A DNA stretch of 5,456 bases from Candidatus Heimdallarchaeota archaeon. Its GTDB lineage: Archaea > Asgardarchaeota > Heimdallarchaeia > JABLTI01. The stretch lies in contig DAOUWQ010000136.1 of NCBI GenBank assembly GCA_030667035.1, positions 1 to 5,456 of the forward strand, written 5' to 3'. The notes under the pieces are model-generated. The model saw only the letters and a program-made list of their open reading frames with translations. It did no database searches and was not told the origin of the DNA. A program made the position numbers and the translations under genes. Positions 1 through 5,456 of this stretch are shown piece after piece (position 1 is the stretch's first letter; the number at the start of each line of letters is the position of its first letter).

Positions 1-82
1 ACGCTTTTTAAAATCAAAATTCAAGAGAGATAAAAATAATTGAAAAAAAGAAAGCTGAGAGTTAAAAGTAAATCATGTACGA

Positions 83-90
83 TTATAAAT
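83..90 (+). promoter_or_regulatory. Candidate TATA box upstream of the Kelch gene
   Basis: TTATAAAT is the best match to an archaeal TATA box in the 235 bp before the Kelch gene. A start point about 25 bases downstream would fall near 110-115, giving a leader of roughly 120 nt and placing the start inside the inverted repeat at 91-118. No closer convincing TATA element was found. Such words are common in AT-rich DNA, so support is weak. Confidence 0.3.
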
Positions 91-118
91 AGTAGGTAAT
101 TCCCAAATGGGAACTACT
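91..118. repeat. Bulged inverted repeat (hairpin) upstream of the Kelch gene
   Basis: AGTAG (91-95) pairs with CTACT (114-118), and TTCCC (100-104) pairs with GGGAA (109-113). The two stem blocks are separated by a four-base bulge (GTAA, 96-99) and capped by the loop AAAT. T-rich sequence follows on the + strand (118-130). It could be the terminator of a gene lying to the left of the window, or an operator lying just after the TATA-like box at 83-90. The sequence alone does not decide between them. Confidence 0.45.
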
Positions 119-221
119 TTCTAACTTTTTATTGTTGAATGAGCAATGTGCTATCTAACCTTTGAATACCATGGTCTGCTGAAACATGTGAATTGTGGAA
201 AAGATACTCAAGGTAAAACTT

Positions 222-227
222 AGGTGA
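222..227 (+). promoter_or_regulatory. Ribosome binding site of the Kelch gene
   Basis: AGGTGA matches the archaeal Shine-Dalgarno core (part of GGAGGTGA) and ends 8 nt before the ATG at 236. The alternative ATG two codons later (242) would be 14 nt away, so this site favours 236 as the start. Confidence 0.65.
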
Positions 228-235
228 CTGATTGA

Positions 236-1396
236 ATGTTAATGAAAAATAAGATGAATTTGGCAATTATTGGATTATTTATCCTAATTGGTAGCTTTAT
301 GCTCACTAATTTTGTTGCGGCAGACACAACAAGTACTCCCTCTCCCCGATTTGAATCAAGGATGGTCTATGATATACAAAATAATCAAGCTATTCTTTTT
401 GGAGGTGGAAACTCTGACGGAAATTCAATTGAGTTAGAAATGACTTGGCTTTTTTCTAGTCAAAATCAATCATGGATGGGTCTTTCCAGTATAACCTCTC
501 CAGGTTCTAGATGGGCACATAGTATGATCTATAATTCACTCACTGGTAAAATTCTCCTCTTTGGTGGTTTTTCAACGGTGCTTTCTACACGTGTTAATGA
601 TATGTGGGAGTTTGATCCTACAACTAATGAATGGACGGAGCTCTATCCTACTGTTTCTCCCTCAGCTCGAAGCGCACATGGTATGTATTTTGATCCAGTG
701 TTCAACGAAATTATTCTGTTTGGTGGTTATCTGAATGGTGATACTCACACTGACGATACTTGGATTTATAACTGTACAGCAAATACTTGGTATCAAATAT
801 ATCCCCCCACTCATCCATCGATACGCTATGGTCACACATTTGCCTATGATGAATCTCTGCAAGTTGGAGTGTTTTATGCCGGGAGAGATATTAGTTTAAA
901 TTCTGATGCATGGTTATTCAATCGTTCTTCCTTCACTTGGACAGTTCAATATTCTTCATCTCCTCGAATCCGATATGGTACAACTATTGTCTATAATCCC
1001 ATCGATACTAATTTTATCATGTTTGGGGGAGATAATGAACAATCACCTATTCGAGCTTTGGATGATACATGGGTTTTTGATGCCTCTTCGTTTATTTGGA
1101 CTGAAATCGAAACGACTGCAAGTCCACCACCAAGAAGTGCTCATTCTACAACATTTGATAGATATTTAGGGAAAGTGTTACTATTTGGTGGTTACGGTGA
1201 AGATTATACAAAAGTTTATGGTGACTTTTGGAACTATGATCCTACAATTATGGTTTGGAGTCAAGAGTTTTCATCCAACTCTTTGGGTTCACCAACATTG
1301 ATGTGGATTCTTCTCTTTGGTTTAGTCGGAATTGTTGGAGTAACTCGTTTAAGAAAAGTTCCACTTGTAAGGCAAAATCTTCGAAAGACTAAGTAA
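236..1396 (+). CDS. Secreted six-bladed Kelch-repeat protein with C-terminal membrane anchor
   Basis: This 386-residue protein is predicted to sit on the outer face of the cell as a beta-propeller, probably binding a protein or glycan partner. No catalytic residues are recognisable. Residues 1-29 form a signal peptide: basic start, hydrophobic core at 9-24, and a V-A-A site before Asp30. Six Kelch units follow, at about 37-82, 89-137, 143-190, 195-239, 243-291 and 298-345. Each ends with two Trp exactly nine residues apart (71/80, 124/133, 176/185, 226/235, 279/288, 332/341). Five carry the FGG signature (55, 109, 162, 263, 317); unit 4 has the degenerate FYAG instead. Residues 355-370 are a hydrophobic helix followed by a tail rich in Arg/Lys, giving an anchor or sorting-signal (CTERM-like) arrangement. 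Sequons at Asn77, Asn179 and Asn229 would allow N-glycosylation. The ATG is supported by AGGTGA at 222-227. The gene stands alone and converges on the transporter gene. The fold is certain; the ligand is unknown. Confidence 0.95.
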   Translation: MLMKNKMNLAIIGLFILIGSFMLTNFVAADTTSTPSPRFESRMVYDIQNNQAILFGGGNSDGNSIELEMTWLFSSQNQSWMGLSSITSPGSRWAHSMIYNSLTGKILLFGGFSTVLSTRVNDMWEFDPTTNEWTELYPTVSPSARSAHGMYFDPVFNEIILFGGYLNGDTHTDDTWIYNCTANTWYQIYPPTHPSIRYGHTFAYDESLQVGVFYAGRDISLNSDAWLFNRSSFTWTVQYSSSPRIRYGTTIVYNPIDTNFIMFGGDNEQSPIRALDDTWVFDASSFIWTEIETTASPPPRSAHSTTFDRYLGKVLLFGGYGEDYTKVYGDFWNYDPTIMVWSQEFSSNSLGSPTLMWILLFGLVGIVGVTRLRKVPLVRQNLRKTK

Positions 1397-1409
1397 AAAA
1401 AGACCATTT

Positions 1410-1445
1410 TCAATCCTTATCCTTTGTTGCTTGGGTAAGGATTGA
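1410..1445. terminator. Hairpin between convergent genes, likely bidirectional terminator
   Basis: The left arm 1410-1422 (TCAATCCTTATCC) pairs with the right arm 1433-1445 (GGGTAAGGATTGA) over 13 bp. There is a single T-G wobble (1420/1435), and the loop is 10 nt. It starts 14 nt after the Kelch stop and lies 33 nt beyond the stop of the convergent transporter gene. On the - strand a run of seven T (1401-1395) follows the stem after 8 nt, so it best suits termination of the transporter transcript. On the + side the downstream T-content is modest. Confidence 0.7.
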
Positions 1446-1478
1446 TTCCAATTAAGTTGCATTATCACCGATGATAAA

Positions 1479-2432
1479 TTATTCTTCGATTTCTTCAACG
1501 GTTGTTTCAAAAGCAAGTTCTTTAGCTTCTTCTGTTTCCATTGTTTCTAGTTGTCCATGTTTCCTTCCCAGTAAGGACCCCGCTACTAGAATAATTAGTA
1601 CCCCCACTAGAATTAAGTATAATGAATAAGTTTGTGGTGAGCTTTTCAAATAGATAGCATAATACAAGATAATTGGTGCTATCTGTTGGGGTATTTGACC
1701 TATAGGATAGATTTTACTTGCATCACCATGCTTGAATGCATCTTGAACGTGACCAATTCCTACTATATTGATCACTGCGATTATTGGAATAGAAACTATG
1801 AATAAGATAATGTTTAGAACAGTAAAATTTCCATTGATAAATTCTCGAAATAGAAATATGAATGGTTGCATCCAAGCATTTGCTAATGCAAAGGGAAAAC
1901 TTGAACCTAAAGCTAGAAAAACTGTTTTACCTCTTTCTAACCTTTTCCCTAATTGTCTACTTACAACCCAGAGAATGAAAAACACAACCGAATAAATTGC
2001 TAATCGTATTACAAAGTTGATATCTGCCAAATTGGTCATATCTGCATCAGTAATTTCCAAAGCACTTAGGCCTATTAGGATAATTCCAACAATCATCAAG
2101 AAAATGCCAATATATTCTGCTCGTTTTAGTTTTTCATCCAGAAGCTTAACTGCGCCTATAGTTAGCACAATCATTCCTGCTGCCATTAATCCAGGGATTA
2201 AGGCTCCACCAATAAACAATTGGGCTAACGAAATTAATACCCCACTCGCACCTATTATTAGTATTAGGCCTACCACCCAGTAAGGACTTTTGAATAATTT
2301 CTTGTAGAAACCTTCTTTTCTTTCTTCTCTCGGTATTTTGTTGATAGCAAATTTTTGAAGAAGTGCACCGGAGTTATTTGCAATTCCTCCTGCAAGTGCA
2401 AGTATTATTCCTAGGATGAGATTGTTTGCCAA
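1479..2432 (-). CDS. DMT/EamA-superfamily transporter, NIPA-like, nine membrane helices
   Basis: This 317-residue integral membrane protein belongs to the drug/metabolite transporter superfamily. Hydrophobic segments lie at about 4-26, 51-70, 74-95, 106-124, 140-158, 170-192, 204-226, 250-262 and 267-287, which is the nine-helix layout of NIPA-type magnesium transporters. The stretch around 90-123 (Leu-Leu-Asp-Glu-Lys-Leu, then Glu106 and Gly109, then a Gly-rich helix) is the typical EamA/NIPA half-repeat ending. The Gly/Asn-rich first helix followed by Leu-Gln-Lys also resembles NIPA starts. The substrate (Mg2+ or a small metabolite) cannot be read from the sequence. The C-terminal tail after 294 is very acidic, with ten Glu among 23 residues, and is probably cytoplasmic. 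The start codon is TTG. No in-frame ATG or GTG lies between it and the upstream in-frame stop, and translation from here begins just before helix 1. The upstream ribosome site is weak (purine-rich AGAGAAG). The gene is divergent from the signal peptidase gene and appears to be a single-gene unit. Confidence 0.9.
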   Translation of the reverse strand: MANNLILGIILALAGGIANNSGALLQKFAINKIPREERKEGFYKKLFKSPYWVVGLILIIGASGVLISLAQLFIGGALIPGLMAAGMIVLTIGAVKLLDEKLKRAEYIGIFLMIVGIILIGLSALEITDADMTNLADINFVIRLAIYSVVFFILWVVSRQLGKRLERGKTVFLALGSSFPFALANAWMQPFIFLFREFINGNFTVLNIILFIVSIPIIAVINIVGIGHVQDAFKHGDASKIYPIGQIPQQIAPIILYYAIYLKSSPQTYSLYLILVGVLIILVAGSLLGRKHGQLETMETEEAKELAFETTVEEIEE

Positions 2433-2474
2433 TATGTTCTTCTCTTTGTTATTCCTGCAATCAGAATTCTTTAG

Positions 2475-2483
2475 AAAATAAAA
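2475..2483 (-). promoter_or_regulatory. Candidate TATA box of the transporter gene
   Basis: On the - strand this reads TTTTATTTT. A start point about 26 bases downstream would fall near 2453, leaving a leader of about 20 nt before the TTG start. The spacing is good but the match to the archaeal TATA consensus is only fair. Confidence 0.3.
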
Positions 2484-2541
2484 GAATTATGTCAAAAAAA
2501 AGTGAACCGGTATGATTTAAACAAGTGATTCAATTCTAATA

Positions 2542-2550
2542 TTTAATATA
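2542..2550 (+). promoter_or_regulatory. Candidate TATA box of the signal peptidase gene
   Basis: TTTAATATA is a good match to an archaeal TATA box. Transcription would begin near 2572, giving a leader of about 28 nt with the ribosome-binding AAGG at 2593-2596 just before the GTG start. It lies in the 168-bp divergent region, about 60 bp from the opposite-facing candidate box. Confidence 0.45.
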
Positions 2551-2600
2551 AGAAAAAGTATACTATTTGGAATGACGTTTAGCTAAAGTAGAAAGGTTGG

Positions 2601-3746
2601 GTGAAGAGAATTAGTTCTAAGAATGTAAGCTGGCGGAAAGATGCTATTACAATTGGTGCATTCATAATAATTGGTGTGGGAATTATTCTAAGTTTTAATC
2701 AAATACTTTGTTTAACACTTAACACAAATTCTCCTCTCGTAGTAGTTATTTCTGGTTCAATGGAACCAACGTATTATGGTTCTACAAGACTTGATTTAGG
2801 GGGTGAATATGGAGACATTCGAAAAGACATGTTGATAGTAAGAGGTGTTGAACCTTCAGAAATAAAAGTAGGTGATGTAATAATCTTCAATTATATCAAT
2901 CAGACAGAAGAGAATATTCCAATAGTCCATAGAGTAACGAGAGTATATCAGGATAATGAAACGGGAGATTATTGGTTTTCTACAAAAGGAGACAACCCGA
3001 ATACTAATAATGGTTTTGTAATCCCACCGAATCATCCGCTAATTGATGAATTAAACATCCATGAAAGCAGGCTTGTGGGTAAAATTGTTGGAAGAATACC
3101 ATATCTAGGAGGAATTTTTTATTATTTCCAAGGAGAAGTAGGGCGCTACATACTCATTGTTGGTGCAGTAGTTATTTTTCTAATGGTAACAACATTCAGT
3201 TTACTCAAACGTAAAGAGGAAAAGGACGCAGAAGAGCTTGAGGATAAAGAAAAGAAGTTTCGTGATTTCTTTAAGAACACCTACAAAAAACTAAGCAAAC
3301 AAAAGCATTTTGTAATTCCGGGATTCATTCTCTTCATCATTATCCTAGTTCCAATTATTGATACAGTAGATGCAAGTTGGGGGAGCAGCTTTGGAATCGT
3401 TGATCTAAAGTACAGAGAAGCTTATGCAGACAGTTACTTATTACCAGGAGAAATGAACACCACTTCAATTATAACACATGTAACAATTAGCAATCCAGGG
3501 TACTGGCATCAAGAATTCAGAAACTTCAATCTGCAAATAAAGGATAATACAAGTCAAATCATTGGAGAAGCAGTTTGGACTGCTATTTATAATTTTGAAG
3601 GACAAAAAACAGTTAGTATTTGTGTTTGGGTGCCATCTAGCTTACTGATCAAGGGATCAGAATATACTATAACAGCAATAGCATACCTCAGTACGAAATT
3701 AGGAAGAACGTGGACTGATGTTCTGACGGAGACGTTTATTTTCTGA
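2601..3746 (+). CDS. Archaeal signal peptidase I (S26B, Sec11-like) fused to a membrane-linked exodomain
   Basis: This 381-residue membrane protease would cleave signal peptides from proteins exported by Sec. Residues 1-205 form a complete archaeal-type peptidase. Helix 1 is at about 15-37, and Ser-Gly-Ser-Met-x-Pro at 51-56 holds the nucleophile Ser53. His110 in IVHRVT replaces the bacterial Lys, Lys-Gly-Asp at 129-131 gives Asp131, and the exit helix is at about 182-202. The usual second Asp, six residues after Asp131, is Asn137 here. Beyond a charged cytoplasmic linker (203-236) there is a third hydrophobic segment (237-254) preceded by Lys residues and followed by Val-Asp-Ala/Ser (256-259). 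A 120-residue beta-rich domain with no recognised family follows. Family members usually end near helix 2, so about 175 residues are extra. Sequons at Asn100, 119, 286 and 316 all fall in parts predicted outside. The GTG start is the first possible one, because an in-frame TAG lies at 2589-2591; AAGG at 2593-2596 precedes it. The LRR gene follows after 48 bp. The peptidase assignment is firm; the role of the C-terminal half is unknown. Confidence 0.92.
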   Translation: MKRISSKNVSWRKDAITIGAFIIIGVGIILSFNQILCLTLNTNSPLVVVISGSMEPTYYGSTRLDLGGEYGDIRKDMLIVRGVEPSEIKVGDVIIFNYINQTEENIPIVHRVTRVYQDNETGDYWFSTKGDNPNTNNGFVIPPNHPLIDELNIHESRLVGKIVGRIPYLGGIFYYFQGEVGRYILIVGAVVIFLMVTTFSLLKRKEEKDAEELEDKEKKFRDFFKNTYKKLSKQKHFVIPGFILFIIILVPIIDTVDASWGSSFGIVDLKYREAYADSYLLPGEMNTTSIITHVTISNPGYWHQEFRNFNLQIKDNTSQIIGEAVWTAIYNFEGQKTVSICVWVPSSLLIKGSEYTITAIAYLSTKLGRTWTDVLTETFIF

Positions 3747-3794
3747 GAAAAAAATGAATTAGTAAAAACATCGCAATAGGAAACAAGAAGCAAA

Positions 3795-4922
3795 ATGGCA
3801 AGCTTAAATGAAGAATATAAATCTCTATTTAGTTTTTTGTTGAATAAATCTGAATATGAAGTTCTTGTGAAATTTATAGAAGAAATGGGATTACAAAGAT
3901 CTTTTCAGAAATATATTTCTAGCATACCAAAAGACAAAACAAATGATACGGCATATGAACACTTGACAGTCTATTCAATTGAAGTTGATGTTAGGAAGAA
4001 ATCAGTTAAAGGAATTGAGATAATTTATATTGATCCATATATTGAAACGGATTTTTATTTTTTGCAAGAAGCTTTTTCATTTCAAATTCAATTCGCATTC
4101 TATTATATATGGAAAGAGCAAATGAATTTCAATAACCTTGCTGGTAATGATCCTTTTAGTATGGAGGATTCGATGGAGAAAATTGACAAGATATCATTTG
4201 AATTTACTGAGGAAGATCTTGATGATATTCTTGCAGTGCAACCTGAAGTTGAAAGCATCCACGTCTGTTTGGGATTCACAGTAGGAAATTATATGCTTAA
4301 TATTCCTTATCCAGATAATCTTGAAGATTATAGTAAAGAGGAGCTAAATATACTAAATGATTATGCATATGAATTACTCGAAAATTGGATGATTCGGTTG
4401 ATTAAACCTGTCATACCAGAACTTCCATCAATAGAAAAAATAATGCTTTCAGGATTATCTGATTTAGTAGTGCAACAATTATTCAATTTTCCTGACTTCA
4501 TTCAGAAACATCAGACCCTAAAATATCTTGAATTAAGTTCGATTGTACCACTTGATTTTGAAAAAATAACTCAATACAATCTTAAGAATCTGGAGGTACT
4601 AGTTCTAAACACTTGTCATTTTGCATCAATAACAGAAACACTCTTCCAAAAATTAACAAGTCTTAAGAAACTCGAATTTACGGAAAATGCTCTGGGTGGT
4701 TCAACACTAAATGAATTACCACTTGGTATGTTATATAATTTGTACAATTTGGAATACTTGGATATAAGTGGAAATCATCTAATGACAATACCAGAAGGGT
4801 TTTTCAGAGATAATAAGAAATTGAGGGAACTTGTTTTCGAAAGGAATAAAATGAATGAGGAAGATTTAGTAGTTCATCTGAATGGTCTTCCAGTGTTTGA
4901 AAAATATGATCTAAAAGACTAA
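3795..4922 (+). CDS. Leucine-rich-repeat protein, cytoplasmic, with unknown N-terminal half
   Basis: This 375-residue protein has no signal peptide or membrane helix and should be cytoplasmic. The C-terminal 165 residues hold about six irregular leucine-rich repeats, starting near 213, 242, 264, 290, 319 and 343. The clearest is LEYLDISGNHLMTIPEGFF (319-337), which carries the LxxLxLxxN..L..IP pattern. Such solenoids bind other proteins, so an adaptor or scaffold role is likely, but no partner is indicated. Residues 1-210 are a mixed alpha/beta, Glu/Asp- and aromatic-rich region that I do not recognise. The ATG at 3795 is the first good start. The nearest ribosome-site match, AGGA at 3778-3781, is 13 nt away, so initiation looks weak. 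The gene begins 48 bp after the signal peptidase stop on the same strand and could be read from the same transcript. A TTTATTTT at 3735-3742 might alternatively serve as its own promoter. Confidence 0.87.
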   Translation: MASLNEEYKSLFSFLLNKSEYEVLVKFIEEMGLQRSFQKYISSIPKDKTNDTAYEHLTVYSIEVDVRKKSVKGIEIIYIDPYIETDFYFLQEAFSFQIQFAFYYIWKEQMNFNNLAGNDPFSMEDSMEKIDKISFEFTEEDLDDILAVQPEVESIHVCLGFTVGNYMLNIPYPDNLEDYSKEELNILNDYAYELLENWMIRLIKPVIPELPSIEKIMLSGLSDLVVQQLFNFPDFIQKHQTLKYLELSSIVPLDFEKITQYNLKNLEVLVLNTCHFASITETLFQKLTSLKKLEFTENALGGSTLNELPLGMLYNLYNLEYLDISGNHLMTIPEGFFRDNKKLRELVFERNKMNEEDLVVHLNGLPVFEKYDLKD

Positions 4923-5022
4923 TAATACAAGTGATAAGTAAGAATTCTTGATAAAAAATAAAAATTGGTGGACCTAACGCAATTTGAATATGAAATAGGG
5001 GGATTAAATTAAATCTTAAAAT

Positions 5023-5064
5023 AAAAAAAAATAGGTTGAAATATAAAATGAATTATAATTCAAC
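5023..5064 (-). terminator. Hairpin plus T-tract ending the zinc-ribbon transcript
   Basis: GTTGAA (5035-5040) pairs with TTCAAC (5059-5064). After one A-A mismatch the stem continues for five more pairs (5042-5046 with 5053-5057) around a six-base loop. On the - strand the stem is followed after three bases by nine T (5031-5023), the form of an intrinsic terminator, 27 nt past the zinc-ribbon stop. The stem is AT-rich, so its strength is modest. It also lies in the tail of the convergent LRR gene. Confidence 0.55.
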
Positions 5065-5091
5065 TAGGAATAATTCGTAGATATTGGAATT

Positions 5092-5244
5092 CTAGTATCT
5101 ACTTGGTTTGCGCTTTTGGTAGCAGTCGCGACAGTAAACAGGGCGTTCACCATCAGGTTTGAAGGGTACTTCAGTCTCAATTCCACATTCGGCACAAGTA
5201 ACTTTGTGCATTTCTCTTGGTTCGCGGTTATATCCGTTAATCAT
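5092..5244 (-). CDS. Small CxxC-x17-CxxC zinc-ribbon protein
   Basis: This 50-residue protein is built around one four-cysteine zinc site. Counted from the chosen ATG, Cys17 and Cys20 (CAEC) and Cys38 and Cys41 (CRDC) are separated by exactly 17 residues. The flanking segments REPREMHKVTCAECG and RPVYCRDCYQKRKP are characteristic of the small CxxC-x17-CxxC family found in archaea and candidate-phylum bacteria. Its function is not established; the basic ends suggest nucleic-acid or ribosome contact, which is inference. The reading frame continues upstream to a TTG at 5286 and an ATG at 5274. I prefer the ATG at 5244 because GTGA lies 7 nt before it and the added residues do not look like the family. 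It forms a single-gene unit, convergent with the LRR gene, and ends in a hairpin with a T-tract. Confidence 0.85.
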   Translation of the reverse strand: MINGYNREPREMHKVTCAECGIETEVPFKPDGERPVYCRDCYQKRKPSRY

Positions 5245-5251
5245 TTTTTTT

Positions 5252-5255
5252 TCAC
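5252..5255 (-). promoter_or_regulatory. Ribosome binding site choosing the zinc-ribbon start
   Basis: On the - strand GTGA, part of the archaeal GGAGGTGA consensus, is followed by seven A and then the ATG at 5244. The ATG at 5274 and the TTG at 5286 have no comparable site, which supports the 50-residue form. The match is only four bases. Confidence 0.45.
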
Positions 5256-5406
5256 TTGTTATTTTGTTATACATTAAATATTCCAAAGAAATTAAAAGAT
5301 AAGATTTGAGAATTCAAACTTAAAAGTTAACTAATTACCAAAAATTTATTCATTCCTAACTCAATGTTTCATTAAATGTATACAATAGAAAAACTTTATC
5401 CATCCT

Positions 5407-5431
5407 TTATAAAACTATAGCTAATATAGCT
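5407..5431 (+). promoter_or_regulatory. Candidate promoter with operator-like repeat for a gene beyond the window
   Basis: TTTATAAAA (5407-5414 region) resembles an archaeal TATA box. It is followed at once by TATAGCT repeated directly (5416-5422 and 5425-5431), within which AGCTA (5419-5423) and TAGCT (5427-5431) form an inverted repeat with a 3-nt spacer. A + strand start point would fall near 5436, so the repeat sits where a repressor could block initiation. No coding sequence begins before the window ends. The rest of 5287-5400 is AT-rich and holds nothing convincing. Confidence 0.35.
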
Positions 5432-5456
5432 TTACCAATAATAATTGGAAAATAAC

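Noticed and set aside
146..223. A 25-codon open frame (ATG at 146, TAG at 221-223) whose stop overlaps the Kelch ribosome site, possible leader peptide
   Set aside because: It has no ribosome binding site of its own, no recognisable peptide features, and a length expected by chance.
662..1169. Open frames inside the Kelch gene on the - strand (662-862) and in another + frame (906-1169)
   Set aside because: They lie wholly within a well-supported gene with six clear repeats and resemble nothing; they are out-of-frame shadows.
1768..2283. Two + strand open frames (1768-1995, 2017-2283) opposite the transporter gene
   Set aside because: They are antisense to a convincing nine-helix protein and show no features of their own.
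3587..3793. A 68-codon - strand open frame overlapping the end of the signal peptidase gene
   Set aside because: It is antisense to the conserved frame and has no ribosome site or family resemblance.
2601..4922. A SipW-TasA-type matrix or fibre operon (signal peptidase with a dedicated secreted partner)
   Set aside because: The downstream gene is a cytoplasmic LRR protein without a signal peptide, and no TasA/camelysin-like gene is present. Only the fused exodomain is reminiscent of a dedicated substrate.
5245..5286. N-terminal extension of the zinc-ribbon protein from a TTG at 5286 or an ATG at 5274
   Set aside because: The ribosome-site match favours the ATG at 5244, and the added residues do not resemble the family's conserved start.
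1..5456. CRISPR arrays, tRNA or rRNA genes, insertion sequences, attachment sites
   Set aside because: I saw no regularly spaced repeats, cloverleaf-like sequence, transposase-like protein or long terminal repeats on either strand.

Overview
The window looks like a piece of an archaeal chromosome. It is AT-rich throughout, and genes lie on both strands in short transcription units. The signal peptidase is of the Ser-His archaeal/eukaryotic (Sec11-like, S26B) type, TATA-box-like elements stand upstream of several starts, and there is a 50-residue CxxC-x17-CxxC zinc-ribbon protein. A surface Kelch propeller together with a cytoplasmic leucine-rich-repeat (LRR) protein fits an Asgard-type archaeon (Loki/Heimdall-like). 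That assignment is an inference from protein style, since no ribosomal or other phylogenetic marker is present.

Layout from left to right. Positions 1-235 are non-coding, with a TATA-like box and a bulged inverted repeat. Positions 236-1396 (+) encode a secreted six-bladed Kelch protein with a C-terminal membrane anchor. A strong 13-bp hairpin at 1410-1445 separates it from the convergent gene 1479-2432 (-), a nine-helix DMT/EamA (NIPA-like) transporter that starts with TTG. A 168-bp divergent region holds candidate promoters for both directions. Positions 2601-3746 (+) encode a signal peptidase with an unusual extra half: a third membrane segment that reads like a signal peptide, followed by an extracytoplasmic beta-rich domain. 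After 48 bp comes 3795-4922 (+), a cytoplasmic LRR protein with an unrecognised N-terminal half. A second hairpin with a T-tract (5023-5064) closes the convergent zinc-ribbon gene 5092-5244 (-). The last 210 bp are non-coding and end in a TATA-like box plus inverted repeat that probably serves a gene beyond the window.

Functional links are limited. The Kelch protein and the exodomain of the signal peptidase fusion are both predicted outside the cell, and the peptidase would process Sec-dependent signal peptides such as that of the Kelch protein. The peptidase and LRR genes may be co-transcribed. The transporter and the zinc-ribbon protein look like independent single-gene units. The most noteworthy item is the signal peptidase fusion: its topology places an internal signal-peptide-like cleavage site on the same side of the membrane as its own active site. 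In addition, the second conserved Asp of the active-site region appears to be replaced by Asn.
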